From Gracilaria domingensis (taxonomy: Eukaryota > Rhodophyta > Florideophyceae > Gracilariales > Gracilariaceae): DNA of 64,000 nucleotides. The notes under the pieces were generated by a model that was not told the DNA's origin, did no database searches, and saw only the letters and a program-made list of their open reading frames with translations. Below are positions 32,094 through 42,990 of the stretch, piece by piece (within the stretch, counting starts at the first letter, position 1; each line of letters begins with the position of its first letter). The translations under genes and the position numbers were made by a program. Location of the stretch: positions 248,001 to 312,000 of the forward strand of contig VCMS01000065.1 of the NCBI GenBank assembly GCA_022539475.1, read 5' to 3'.

Positions 32094-33314
32094 TGCAGAA
32101 ATCCTGAACCGGAGTGCGATGTGAGGGTGCTGTTTTTGGAGAAGAGGTACGACGGTACGTACTAACGCAATACGAGTGGGAAGAAAACGTCGTTCCCCCG
32201 TTGAAAAAGTGCGGGGCGCTCATACTTCTCTCCGTCTTGGATAATAACTTCCAGCGACAGAGCCGCAGTCGCTTTCGTATCGATAGACAAACACTTGATC
32301 ATCGTACTTTGGAATACAGTACCCCACCAAGGGTATTAAAGTTACGGAACAAAACGATCCGAAAATGAGTACGACCCCTCCTAAATTTCAATTAGGCTTG
32401 GGAAGGACAACCTGCGGCTTGGAGAGGCTAACGTGAAGTGTCAAGTATCAAAGTGTATCCATAAATCAGCATGCTGAAATCTCTGTTCTTAGAAAGTCTT
32501 CCGGACAAAAACTTCGGGGGACAACGACTGGCTACCGTGTTCATAAGCAGCATTCAAAGCCGTTAACGATGCGACCCAACGTAAGGGGGCCCGCGAGGCG
32601 CCCGCTGACGAAAACGGAGAGAGTCACAAAAGAATGCTGCAATGTATCCAACTCCACGTACATCATGTACTAAAGCTGCGAACTGCCATCGTCCGCAGAA
32701 AATGGCACGACGAGGCGACACTTGTGCTCACCCACATTCTCCCATCGATAGATAAGTCATACTTTTGCGTCGAAACTGCTGTACAATGAACGAAACGCGT
32801 GCCACGGCGCACGGTGCATCACGTGATTGCGTGACTGCGATCACAATTGACCGGCAAAATGTTCGGATGATGCTCGTTTGCCCGCCTTCTCAGGTCCGAT
32901 AACCGTGGAGAAGCCACATCCGTGCGGACGTACAAGAGAAAAATGTGCTTGTTGGTTTTCGGAGTGGGAGCTCCACAATCCTTTCGTCGCATTCTTTCGT
33001 GTGACACTGATGTGTTGTTTATCTCCTTAGCATTCAGCAATGTGGTGATGCTCTTGGTCTTTGGTGCAACTTGTTGGGCTTCTCTTTCTTTCTCTTACGT
33101 CTTCAAGGATTTATGAATCGATCCCTCGGATAAGTGTTCCGCTTTTGGTATCTTTAACTGCTTAATACTCTCGTAATTGTGCTACATAAGAAAAACTGGC
33201 CCAGCAAGTTGCTACCCATTCGACTTCTCCACCAGGCCTTGGAGTGTTCCCGTGAAGTACCGCACCGCACTGGTCCCTACACTGGCTTCGCCTCAAATCA
33301 GACTGTTACTCACG
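32094..33314. other. Intergenic region
   Basis: No supported gene. It contains a recurrent motif site at 32147-32158 (GTACGACGGTAC), 54 bases after the hydratase stop. Confidence 0.5.
32147..32158 (+). promoter_or_regulatory. Recurrent GTAC-ACGGTAC motif, site 6
   Basis: GTACGACGGTAC just past the enoyl-CoA hydratase stop codon and ~1.2 kb before the adenylating enzyme. Confidence 0.4.
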
Positions 33315-35015
33315 ATGAGCACTTCTCTATGCCCCCGAAACCCAGCGCTTGCTTCTCTTTCGGCAAATGATCGCAAACGCTTCTGTGAGTTTTCAGCGGG
33401 CGCATCGATATCGCCCACCCACCCAACTATCATATCAGCAATCCACGATGCAATGATCAAATATCCGCATTCTGTTGCTGCCCACACAGTTCAACACAAC
33501 GGGTCTATACATCCAACAGAACAAATAACGTATGTCATCCTCCAGAAACGTGCCAATCTTGTTTCGGCTGCTCTGAAAGCCCACGGTGTTGCTTCTGGAG
33601 ATTCTGTTTGTATCTTTCTTTCTCGAGGGCTTGATATGCTTGTCGCAATCGTCGCAATTCTTCAACTTGGTGCCAGCTACGTACCGCAAGACGCCCGTAT
33701 TGCACCCGATGCGCAATTAGTCCGTGTCGCAGCTGCTGCTCGAGCTCCTGTCATCTTAACCACCCATATGCATGCCTCAGGACTTCCGCAATTCTCAGAA
33801 ACCGTTGTGCTCACGGTGAAGGAGGCAGAGGAAGAAGGGATGAAGCTTCCTCAATTTAAGCAGCCTCAACGTTCTGTACGTCAGTCAGATACCTGTTATA
33901 TCATCTTCACTTCTGGTACTACTGGTTTACCTAAAGGCGTTCAGGTCACGCATGGTAATGTGGCAAATGTTTTGCTCACTGATCCCATGAGCTTGGGTAT
34001 GCGAAACGGAATTCGTGTGTCGCAGATTCTGAGCATTGCATTTGACATGTGCGCCTGGGAGGTGTTAGGCTGCCTTTCTCATGGCGCTACATTAGTCATT
34101 CGCGATCGAAATATTTCCCATGCTGTTCGTCATGCTCAAGTTGTGATATCAACCCCGACTGTTCTTGGAACGTTAGATTCTTCAAAATTGCATCATGTTG
34201 AAACTGTTGCAGTTGCTGGCGAGCCCTGCCCCCGGGCTCTTGCGGACGAATGGAGTGAATTCTGTACGTTTTACAACTCTTGTGGACCAACAGAAGTTAC
34301 AATCATCAATACGGCAAAAAAGCACACAGCTAACGAGACGCAACTCACAATCGGAAAACCAACTCCCAACAACACTGTCTATGTGCTGGATCGAAAGACA
34401 CTTGCGCCGTGCCGTATGGGTGACGTCGGTGAAATGTGGGCAGGTGGTGACTGTGTTTCGAGAGGATATTTGGGTAACACTCAACTTACGAAGGAGCGCT
34501 TTATAGCGGATCCATTCCTTGGCGGTCAAGCACGAATGTATCGCACTGGTGATTTAGGCCGATGGACAGTTGATGGTGAGCTTGAACATTTTGGAAGAGT
34601 TGACGAACAGGTGAAAGTAAAGGGATTTCGGGTTGAGTTGGATGGAGTATCTTCAGCGGTAGAAAACACTGCTGGAGTCAAGAAAGCCGTTGTCCTGAAG
34701 TTCAACGAATCCTTGGTTGCTTTTGTCACACCTGCTGACGTCAGGGCCGAGAACGTTGTACGCATGGTTCGGGCACATCTACCGTATTATTGTGTCCCCT
34801 CACAGGTATTGTCCATGGAGGATCTCCCTAGAACCGGAAATGGAAAGGTGGATAAACGTGCTCTCCTCAGGGGGTTGTCTCACACCAAATCCACTTTGAG
34901 TGGGTCCAAGAAAGAGGCAAAGGAAGTGGTGGACATCACCAATGCGATTAATCCATTATCTGTATCTGCAGTATCTCACTTGTCCAGAGTGCTACGTGGG
35001 GCACTCTGGTTATAG
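33315..35015 (+). CDS. Adenylate-forming enzyme (NRPS-type A domain, stand-alone)
   Basis: 566 residues from the chosen Met. All core motifs are present: YIIFTSGTTGLPKGV (P-loop), SIAFDMCAWEVLG, NSCGPTEVTI, YRTGDLGRW, GRVDEQVKVKGFRVEL, and PRTGNGKVDKRAL with the catalytic Lys. It should activate a carboxylic or amino acid as the adenylate. No carrier-protein domain or reductase follows; the last ~50 residues are unrelated to known partners. The motifs look like those of amino acid-activating NRPS domains more than CoA ligases. In Aspergillus TmpB such a domain is fused to a TmpA-like part, which here is a gene 5 kb away. An earlier in-frame Met (33177) would add 46 residues. Substrate unknown. 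Confidence 0.85.
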   Translation: MSTSLCPRNPALASLSANDRKRFCEFSAGASISPTHPTIISAIHDAMIKYPHSVAAHTVQHNGSIHPTEQITYVILQKRANLVSAALKAHGVASGDSVCIFLSRGLDMLVAIVAILQLGASYVPQDARIAPDAQLVRVAAAARAPVILTTHMHASGLPQFSETVVLTVKEAEEEGMKLPQFKQPQRSVRQSDTCYIIFTSGTTGLPKGVQVTHGNVANVLLTDPMSLGMRNGIRVSQILSIAFDMCAWEVLGCLSHGATLVIRDRNISHAVRHAQVVISTPTVLGTLDSSKLHHVETVAVAGEPCPRALADEWSEFCTFYNSCGPTEVTIINTAKKHTANETQLTIGKPTPNNTVYVLDRKTLAPCRMGDVGEMWAGGDCVSRGYLGNTQLTKERFIADPFLGGQARMYRTGDLGRWTVDGELEHFGRVDEQVKVKGFRVELDGVSSAVENTAGVKKAVVLKFNESLVAFVTPADVRAENVVRMVRAHLPYYCVPSQVLSMEDLPRTGNGKVDKRALLRGLSHTKSTLSGSKKEAKEVVDITNAINPLSVSAVSHLSRVLRGALWL

Positions 35016-35735
35016 CGAAATTGGTCTCATGTTTCCTTGCTGTGGTATTATGTTTAGCATGACAAAGAAACTGTCATTACCCAAGGGAAGTTCAAGGCAA
35101 GTAGCTCTTCATAAAAGTTCTGCACTTTCACTCAAGCCTTTTCCTGCAAGGTTGATATCTTAGATTGATGAAGTTTTTTTTTCCCGGGGTTGCATCTCAG
35201 ATATCTGTCACAACATGCTCTTAATCCACAGCACAGCAACAACATTTTCGTCGGCAATTCTGGAAAACATCTCAACTACGCTGACGAAAAGTTGAGCAAC
35301 ACAGCTTACGGAAGGTGCATACTATATGTGACACGATATGAATCAGGCGTCGATAGATATTGGTTATGGTACGTTATATCCGCCCACATGTGGTGAAAGG
35401 TAGGACAAAAGTTGGCTTGCTAGATGCAGCATAGCTCGATAATCCAATGATTGAATTCAACTGTCTGACAGCCCGTTAACAATGTGTAGACCTTCTACAT
35501 TGTAGTACTACTTTGCGATCGACTCTACTGAACCTTTCAAATCATGTACAGGTTCTCACTGGCAAACAAAGGTTAACAGCAGTTCCCATCGTTTATTTAG
35601 CACCAGTTTCTTCCTTCAGGATAGCGCATGACTCACTCTCACTCCACCACCAGTATCTTCGTTAGACGTCCAACATATTTGTCCATGAAACTTAATTCTA
35701 AGATGCAACTAAGAAATGACGGCCCCCTGTTTTCA
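35016..35735. other. Intergenic region between convergent genes
   Basis: I see no gene. Small inverted repeats only (TGTAGA-CCT-TCTACA near 35490). Confidence 0.5.
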
Positions 35736-37409
35736 TCAAGTATGTTTGAACAAGCCATGGAAGCCAAGAGGCACGATGAAAGGAACGTCAGCTTGAGCAA
35801 TCGTTTTCATACACTTTGCATCTACAACAAACATAGTCGAATGCTCTTGCTCAGAATTCAATACAACGATCAAAAGACATCCGTCATCTTCATCATCACC
35901 ATCTGGGTTCGGAACAAATATGGGCTCACCGACAATGCCGTTTTTGGGCTTCCATATCTGCCGGTTTCCAGTTGAAACAGAAACTTTTGCGACAGCGTCA
36001 AACATGTAGCCTATCCTTGTTACGCCATATGCATATTGATATTCACAACGCTGCTTGTCAGGATGCACGCGCATAAGCTCAAAAGGTTCCGCACTTATTA
36101 CTTTCATTCGAGCTTGACGTGGCGATGCCAAGGCTGTTCCGTCAGTCACAGAATCAAGTGTAAAACGCACAAACGACGACTGAGATACTTCTGTCGACGT
36201 GCGGAACTTATCCAATTCGAAATCAAATAGAATCGCCGCATCTTCATACAATGATAAGTCAATAACCACAGAATCACCAGCATCATAAGCATTGACATTG
36301 TGGAAGCAAAAGAAGGAGTCATACGTGTATATCGCTTGAATACGATTATGTTCGCGTGAAATAACGACAAACCTAGTCTCCTGTTCCTTACGGAAGGTCA
36401 TCCCATCCATGATAGACTTGTTGAATGCTACGGCCAAACTATTCAGTTCAAGAGGCCACAATATGAGAATAACATACTTTTCTGTTGTTGCGAATGAATG
36501 AATATACCTTGGGGTATCTCGGAAAGTCGCTAAAACATGCGAGGCTCCAGTACGATCGATTCGAAAAACAGTATATTCCACCTTGGGAGGCCCAAACTTG
36601 AACGTGAAGTTAATGAAGTCACCTGTTTGCGTATCATAATGACCATGGGCTGCTGACATTTGAGCTGATTTTGGCCCGGCAAAGTCGCTTACCCTAAAGA
36701 AGTGGTCAATCTCAAGTGTCTCTTCATCAATCTTGATGCTAGAGGTTGAGTCAGTGCGAGCACAAGTTCCTTTTCCGGGAATGTACTGCACTGTGACGCC
36801 GACGTTCGCGGTATTGATCCTAGTCTCGGGGTCGATTGTAACTGGAGTCCACAGTTGGAAGAACTTTCCCAGCAGAGAGCGGCATGGATCAGATCTTCCA
36901 AACGTAAAACCAGCATAAGACGAAGCCTTTGTGCTCTCAATTCGGCGCACCATTGGGTCAGCCAAACTTCGGCTGCGATACGATACTTGATTGAGAGGAG
37001 CGTTAATATCAAAATGATGCAGTACGGAAAGACCATCGAACCAATGTCGCGGTTTGTACTTCAGACCGTCCTTATGCGTTGCTTCGTATCGACCAGGTCC
37101 AATTCGGAACAAACTGGAATTTGAAAGATATGTAGGTAGCGTTCCAGTCACAGTGAGGCTTATGAACTGCGGATGTTCGGGCACGGTACGAAGACCGATG
37201 TCAAAAGTGGGGTTCGTTGCAGAGTTCATATTCGGCGATATTGCGTTTTTCGTAGTTGTTGTCGAGAACTTTGACATCGCAAATATTGAGTTGCGCCTTC
37301 TCGACTGATACAAGTTCGTAAAACGTATGTCTACCAGCAACTTGCGCCGGAGGGATATGATGGGGATGGGCAGTGCAAAAGACGCAAAGTCATAAATGGT
37401 TTTGGGCAT
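35736..37409 (-). CDS. Carotenoid cleavage oxygenase (RPE65/BCO family)
   Basis: 557 residues, the usual length of the family. The four iron-binding histidines are all visible: AHGHYD (~254), YIHSF (~303), FHNVNAYD (~370) and GFHG at the C-terminus (~552). Other family blocks are RIGPGRYE, HWFDGLSVLHHF and the late YAYGVTRIG. It should split carotenoids or similar polyenes with oxygen, giving apocarotenoids. The first ~44 residues are Arg-rich with hydrophobic patches and may be a plastid signal; an alternative start is Met45 (37277). The start of the family-like part is near residue 70. A single exon; it converges on the adenylating gene. Confidence 0.88.
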   Translation of the reverse strand: MPKTIYDFASFALPIPIISLRRKLLVDIRFTNLYQSRRRNSIFAMSKFSTTTTKNAISPNMNSATNPTFDIGLRTVPEHPQFISLTVTGTLPTYLSNSSLFRIGPGRYEATHKDGLKYKPRHWFDGLSVLHHFDINAPLNQVSYRSRSLADPMVRRIESTKASSYAGFTFGRSDPCRSLLGKFFQLWTPVTIDPETRINTANVGVTVQYIPGKGTCARTDSTSSIKIDEETLEIDHFFRVSDFAGPKSAQMSAAHGHYDTQTGDFINFTFKFGPPKVEYTVFRIDRTGASHVLATFRDTPRYIHSFATTEKYVILILWPLELNSLAVAFNKSIMDGMTFRKEQETRFVVISREHNRIQAIYTYDSFFCFHNVNAYDAGDSVVIDLSLYEDAAILFDFELDKFRTSTEVSQSSFVRFTLDSVTDGTALASPRQARMKVISAEPFELMRVHPDKQRCEYQYAYGVTRIGYMFDAVAKVSVSTGNRQIWKPKNGIVGEPIFVPNPDGDDEDDGCLLIVVLNSEQEHSTMFVVDAKCMKTIAQADVPFIVPLGFHGLFKHT

Positions 37410-39136
37410 GATTCGTCAAGCATCTCCATACTATACAGAAAGCCTTGAACCATGGCCATCCTCGCCTTAAACGATGCAAACCTTTGGTGGGCATTCCGAA
37501 GATTGAGGGATCTGCCCTACACCACTTCTGAGGATGTCCTGGGGACAGGGGCATGATTGGGCCACATGCTGCTAAGAAGGGATTGAAGCTCAGTCCCAAC
37601 CTCCATCTCCATCATCATCGAACATCTCAGGAGGGTCTGCAATCACATGCCATGATGGCGGGCTTTACGTACGTCGCGGCCACCAGAAGAAAGCCTGAGG
37701 GGAGTCCAGCCAACATGCCAAAAGTCAAACAGGGTGTCACGAGGTTCGGAATACACTGTAATGTTTTAACGGAAGTGGGACTGTATACGCACTCACTCTC
37801 GTCCCACTCCCACATGCCAGACGCCTGTGCCGATGTGATTCGCCATGATGCGGCTGAACATCCTTAAACGAGTTGGTGAACAGAGCCACGCCGAAGCATA
37901 TTTTGTCCTTCTGTGATGATCACATATTTCTCTAACAGCCGCCGCTTTGCTGAACTGTGGCATGTGAGTCGCGGTTCCCTCTCAAGGAGCACCTTCTCAA
38001 AATTGAACAGTCCTCACGCATGGGTCACTAATCGACGACATCCGCTTCAGAATACACAATTAGTGTTACTGTAGTTAGTCCACGCAATGATCAGTACACA
38101 AGCGCAGCTGTCAAGCAGGGTTAGGTGCAGCGTCGAGGACGGTAAAGACGAAGACAGCGAAGTACGCACAGCTCGCTGCTCAGAACGACATGGAGTTTTT
38201 GCCAATAGACTTTGACAAACGCAGAGCCTTCGAAAACTCATCCAAAGAATTATGCAGCATTGCAGAGCATATCAGCGGAGTCAGGAGGATGAACCCAGTT
38301 ACAGAATACCATAATCTAGAGCTGAGGCTAGAACTAACGATTCTGCAATTGACGGCTGTGGCTGTCGATCGCCACCGGCTGAGTAGCACAGCGGCCAACG
38401 CGGCGCTCGCATGAGCAGCCGTTCGCTGGAAACACGTAAAGAGAGCAGTTTGTTCGCTCGTTCGATCTATCACCGGAATAGACAAAAGAGTCACAATTAA
38501 GAGGCGTATCACAACAGTCCTGTCGCACAATATGCAGTGAAAGAGTATGATAGCAGGTGGAGTCATTGATAGCCGCATCTGGTACAGTAGTATCAGAACT
38601 TCATATTACGGCAAACGATATTTGTCAAGTTCTCCCTGTATGCATTCTGCGGTACATATGGGCTATATAGCTAAGATTTGAATCTCTTTTGAGATGGGGG
38701 CAGTGTTCAGAGCGGCACAGATCTGATGGAATGAACCAGTTCAACGTACTGCCTGAGGGTAATGGCTTTCGAAACGTGGTTCTTTTGTTTTCTATACCAG
38801 CTGTTGAGATGCTGCTCATCCGCGAAAGGGACGACCGCTTGTCCATCATGAAGGCAGTCCTTTCACCGACATGCGTTATACTATGGAGCGGCTGCGTTCC
38901 ATTTTCGAATGCTGTACAAACCAGCAACAATACAAGACGGCTTGTCGAATTTTCCGGCCACGCAGGGATGTCTCCCGGAATTGAACATTTCTCCTAATAG
39001 GAAGCAGTTGGTAGCGGCTGATCTTACTAAACCTCGTCTCCTTCTATCGTTACAAGACAGCTATTCTGTTGTATCTACGAAATAGTTTATTCTCACAATC
39101 GTCAAGGAATCTGTCTCGTCAGCCCAGTCCTCCGCA
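37410..39136. other. 1.7-kb intergenic region
   Basis: Several overlapping frames of ~100 codons occur on both strands (for example 38180-38578 minus, 38689-38997 plus), but none shows a family motif or a compositional reason to believe it. It probably contains the promoters of the two diverging flanking genes. Confidence 0.5.
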
Positions 39137-40978
39137 ATGCTGAATAGCAGACGCCTCAAAAGCTTGGCGGAACGTATCAGATCTAGGCGAAAGCATGAAA
39201 CACCTCAACAATCGCCTTCTGCCGAACACGGGCGAGCTCTTGAAAAGTCAGGAATACAGTCTCAACGACAAACAAAAAGCGGAGAGAAGAGAAGCTCAAC
39301 CTCCACTTCGATCTCAAGATCTACGGAAAAACCACATACGCAAGTCGATATGTCGAGAGATTTACCAGCTCCTCCAGAATTGTCATCACATTCAATTACG
39401 TCACTGATAAGCGTATCACCAGGTGAACGAGTTGTTGCGTTAACGGAAGCGATGAAACGCTCAGAATGGTACATTGGCATTGAGAAGCAGCCTTTGCCTC
39501 ATCCCGCAAATTATGCAACACCTCATGCAGATATTGTCATAGGTTATGATATGAAGCTTTCTACGCTAGATCTCGAATATAATGTCATGAAGATCCGTCA
39601 TCAATGCAACTACGATGTAGTTCCGTTTCTGGCAATGGGGCTTTGCACACCTGTTGATGTTCATGATGACCGCAGAGTCTCACAGCTGCCAATGGAAATT
39701 GAAAACAACACGCACGTACCAAGCGTCGACTTTGAGGATATCGTGAAGGGTACAGTGCTGGGAATCGCAATCTCATACAAACATGGCAGAAGTTGTAGGC
39801 TGTCACGAACCCGATTGGTTGAGGGTTTGCATGCGCTCCGTGCTTTTGTTGATGCGGGGGACAAGGTTTCCATCTGGGTGGACTCTGTATTTCGTAGATC
39901 GGAAAAGAGTGCTCTTCAATTGAATCCGGACATCTCTGAGAAGAGCTGGATGAGTCATGGACTGTTGCCTTACCATCTGTTTCCCGTGCTGTGCCTTGGA
40001 AATAGTTCAAGTGAACGAAACGATCGCGAATGGGTAGAAAGTTTCTGGCTCAACCTGGAAGGAATAATGGGATGCCTTGGAAGTGGATTTATATTCTGTA
40101 ACCATGATATACTCGATGCGCCAATTAGGTCATGGCATGTAGGTGACGGAGACGAACCTCTTCAGATTGTTCGCAATGATTCTGAACGGCTGATTGCACT
40201 TAAACGAGGCAGTCTAATGTCCACAACTTTCGCATTGACACATATTCTTAAAGTGGCTGTAGAGGGAGGATTTCGGGACAAAGTTGTAACGTTTCAGGAA
40301 GATTTGTTTAAGTTGGAGGAAATGGCGGGGCATATGATGCTGATCGGAAACTGGAAAGAATTCGGGGACGTGATCTTCCGGGCGAAAAGAGAGATATTGA
40401 ACAGACATGAGTTTGGAGCAAACGGTCAAACTCCAGTGGATGATGTTGTGACGGCGGTAAAAAGAACCAGTTTCTCATTCAAAATGGCTCCAGGAGATCA
40501 AGATACTCTCAACGAAGTTCTGGTTTCAACTACGATCAGCAAATGGAAGGGTGTATTGGAATGGACGCCAACACAGATGGGATATTTTGAGTGTGACAAC
40601 GCAGAGTTGCTGGAGGTGTGGGTACATCTCTATTCGAAAGCGGGAGATGCGGCGATTGGAGTGTGTTTTTCTGTGGATCCTGGAGAAAATGAATGGCCAC
40701 CTTTCTGTTTGAAGTACATGAAGGTGCTTGTGTTGCAGCTGAACAGAGGGGAAGAAGACGGACGAAGAAAAGTGGCTTGTAAGAAGTTGGTGTGGAACAA
40801 GTTTGTGCCAGGTGTGCTGCGATGCATCGCAGAAGGGGCGCAGGAGGCGAGCGGTGATAGACTGCAATTGGGGAAGTGGGTAAACGGAATGGTGCAGTTT
40901 GTGAGGATGGCCGGTGTCCCAGTTGGGAGTGATGTGATGGTGTCTTTCCACCACGAAAGTAGAAACAACTGGGATTAA
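39137..40978 (+). CDS. Unknown protein, 613 residues
   Basis: A long intact frame in a single exon; I do not recognise the family. The first ~75 residues are basic and Ser/Gln-rich and probably unstructured (SRRLKSLAERIRSRRKHE at the start). From ~100 on it looks like a soluble globular protein: an alternation of hydrophobic and charged stretches, LGIAISYKHGRSC (~210), WVESFWLNLEGIMGCLGSGF (~300), and a final region with LEVWVHLYSKAGDAAIGVCFSVDPG. No signal peptide or membrane segment is evident. It sits inside the group of metabolic genes (between the carotenoid oxygenase and the Old Yellow Enzyme), which is the only hint to its role. Confidence 0.75.
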   Translation: MLNSRRLKSLAERIRSRRKHETPQQSPSAEHGRALEKSGIQSQRQTKSGEKRSSTSTSISRSTEKPHTQVDMSRDLPAPPELSSHSITSLISVSPGERVVALTEAMKRSEWYIGIEKQPLPHPANYATPHADIVIGYDMKLSTLDLEYNVMKIRHQCNYDVVPFLAMGLCTPVDVHDDRRVSQLPMEIENNTHVPSVDFEDIVKGTVLGIAISYKHGRSCRLSRTRLVEGLHALRAFVDAGDKVSIWVDSVFRRSEKSALQLNPDISEKSWMSHGLLPYHLFPVLCLGNSSSERNDREWVESFWLNLEGIMGCLGSGFIFCNHDILDAPIRSWHVGDGDEPLQIVRNDSERLIALKRGSLMSTTFALTHILKVAVEGGFRDKVVTFQEDLFKLEEMAGHMMLIGNWKEFGDVIFRAKREILNRHEFGANGQTPVDDVVTAVKRTSFSFKMAPGDQDTLNEVLVSTTISKWKGVLEWTPTQMGYFECDNAELLEVWVHLYSKAGDAAIGVCFSVDPGENEWPPFCLKYMKVLVLQLNRGEEDGRRKVACKKLVWNKFVPGVLRCIAEGAQEASGDRLQLGKWVNGMVQFVRMAGVPVGSDVMVSFHHESRNNWD

Positions 40979-41726
40979 GGTGTGCACATAAGAACCCCGG
41001 AGTTGCGCGCTCAAACCGAGGGTTCATATCGACGCAATACACGATTGCGTCTCTCTGCACCGTGCACCAAGAACGCGCCCATCTTTTTCTCTTTCCCACA
41101 TTTCAACAGTACGTCTGAAAAAATGTTCATCGTTCCCGCGTAGCGCTGAGAGTGGCACGTGAATGAAGACTCCGGAGTGTTCCTGATACACTACGCCCGT
41201 CAGCGATACCTAAGAATTTTGCAGCATGTCTTGTGGTGTTATCATAACACCACATGATGATATGACGTTTGAAGACAGAGCCCGCGCTAATGGGGCGTAC
41301 GGCATCAGTGGTGAAAGAGAGAGAGAGATCATTAGCAAGTTGAGATGAGGCCGGAAGGATCTGCAAAACATAAACTGGTAGACATCCAGTCAAACAACGA
41401 CGTCACGTCTTCAGGTGCAATGGCAGCCATATTTGAACTACATCAAATTCCCGATCAATCTTTAGTGGGCATGTGTGCCATTCTCACGAGGTGTCCAAAG
41501 ACATAAAATGAACAGCGCTCCGCCGCACTCTTGAACTACCAACGGTACATCACCCAGAAAAAGAATCATTCTACTCATAAGAAACCCTTCGTAGAGTCAA
41601 AGAGTTCAGGAGAGATAACTTTCTTTCTGGCATGAGAACTATATTATATTCACTTCAGGTCCTGAAGCTCAGGATACTTCCACGGCCAATACACACACAG
41701 AAGGTTAGCGAAGTAGAAGCTGTGAT
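40979..41726. other. Intergenic region between convergent genes, with a perfect palindrome
   Basis: TGTGGTGTTAT and ATAACACCACA (41232-41254) form an 11-bp perfect inverted repeat separated by one base. A recurrent motif site lies at 41537-41548 (TACCAACGGTAC). No gene seen. Confidence 0.6.
41537..41548 (+). promoter_or_regulatory. Recurrent GTAC-ACGGTAC motif, site 7
   Basis: TACCAACGGTAC between two gene 3' ends, so this site is not in an obvious promoter. Confidence 0.4.
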
Positions 41727-42878
41727 TTAAGCCGTGACCTTAACAGTGGCAAAATCAGTGTAGCCATTGCTGGTAAGCACATTCTCCACAGAAGAGTAAT
41801 AGACCGACTGCGGAGCTGGCTCATTAAGTTCCGCCCCTTCCGTGATGCGTTCCACATAGTCTGGGTTGCTGATGAATGGTCTTCCGATAGCAACCATGTC
41901 CGTGTTTCCAGCAGCGATTTCTTCTTCGGCAGACTTGGCGTCGTACCCTACATTAGCAATCAGTTTGCCAGGATACACCTTGCGAAATTCGGCCATTGTC
42001 ATAGGCTCTCCTTTCTCGTGGAAACCAAATCCAAGCCCTATCATAACATGGAGGTATGCCAGCTTATACTCCGCAAGACGTTCAGCATAGTACAAAAATG
42101 ACTCCCTGAAGTCATCAGATCCCATTCCGTTAAAGACACCATTCGGAGAGATACGAATACCAACCTGATGAGGCTCGTAGACTGTGAGTACAGCTCGTAA
42201 GACCTCATCAATAACCCTGAAGCGATTCTCAAAACTTCCACCATACTTGTCCGTCCTATGGTTGGAGCAACTCTGCAAGAACTCATCTAGAAGATAACCG
42301 TTTGCACCATGGACCTCGACGCCATCAAAGCCAGCATCTTTTGCACATTGCGCAGCATTACGGTATTCCTCGGGCAGAGCCTCAACCTCCTCCAAAGTCA
42401 ACGCACGAGGCGTTTCAATATCAACCTGGCCCGGCAAGTTAGTGAAACCCTGCTTACCGGAATGGCTGCTTCGCTTGATCGCCGACGGGGCTACAGCCAG
42501 TTTCATATCCCCTTCGTACCCACTAATACTTTCTCGAAAAGAAGAATGGCTAGCCCTGCCGGTATGCCACAGCTGACAGAATATTTTTCCATCGCGCTCA
42601 TGAACACGATCTGTGACGATCTTCCACGCTTGAGCATGCTCAGCAGTAAAAATATCCGGAGCTTGGAACCAACCGCGAGCGACGACAGAGGTGTGGGTTC
42701 CTTCAGTGATAATGAGACCCGCTGAGGCGCGCTGTGCGTAGTATTCGGCCATGAGCTCGTTGGCCATGAGCTTTTCTGTGGCACGCCCACGCGTCATCGG
42801 GGCCATGACAACACGATTTGATAGCTTGAGTGAGTCGCTAAGCTCAATGGGGGATAAGAGTTCCGGATAAGTAGCCAT
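41727..42878 (-). CDS. Old Yellow Enzyme family ene-reductase (12-oxophytodienoate reductase-like)
   Basis: 383 residues, the normal family length. FMN-binding and catalytic blocks are clear: NRVVMAPMTRGRA (~21-33), CQLWHTGRASH (~101), FDGVEVHGANGYLLDEFLQ with the substrate-binding His/Asn pair (HGAN), NHRTDKYGGSFENR, and the end AIGRPFISNPD. It should reduce activated C=C bonds of enones using NADPH; in plants relatives act in oxylipin (jasmonate) synthesis, in yeast as OYE. There is no targeting signal, and no C-terminal peroxisomal SKL (it ends KVTA), so it is probably cytosolic. The start has a good context (AAAATGGC) and a TATA-like TGTATAAG ~105 bases upstream. Confidence 0.9.
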   Translation of the reverse strand: MATYPELLSPIELSDSLKLSNRVVMAPMTRGRATEKLMANELMAEYYAQRASAGLIITEGTHTSVVARGWFQAPDIFTAEHAQAWKIVTDRVHERDGKIFCQLWHTGRASHSSFRESISGYEGDMKLAVAPSAIKRSSHSGKQGFTNLPGQVDIETPRALTLEEVEALPEEYRNAAQCAKDAGFDGVEVHGANGYLLDEFLQSCSNHRTDKYGGSFENRFRVIDEVLRAVLTVYEPHQVGIRISPNGVFNGMGSDDFRESFLYYAERLAEYKLAYLHVMIGLGFGFHEKGEPMTMAEFRKVYPGKLIANVGYDAKSAEEEIAAGNTDMVAIGRPFISNPDYVERITEGAELNEPAPQSVYYSSVENVLTSNGYTDFATVKVTA

Positions 42879-42982
42879 TTTGAAGCGTGAAATGGTTCAG
42901 CAAAGGCTCTGGTAACTAGATGATCAGTGTTCGACGAGAATGGTGGGCAATGAAGCTAGATAAGTTGCGTAGGATGCGCTAT

Positions 42983-42990
42983 CTTATACA
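42983..42990 (-). promoter_or_regulatory. Candidate TATA box of the ene-reductase gene
   Basis: TGTATAAG on the minus strand, 105-112 bases before the ATG at 42878. Confidence 0.4.

Noticed and set aside
38180-38997. Small genes on either strand in the 38-kb spacer
   Set aside because: Frames of ~100 codons overlap on opposite strands without motifs, as expected by chance.
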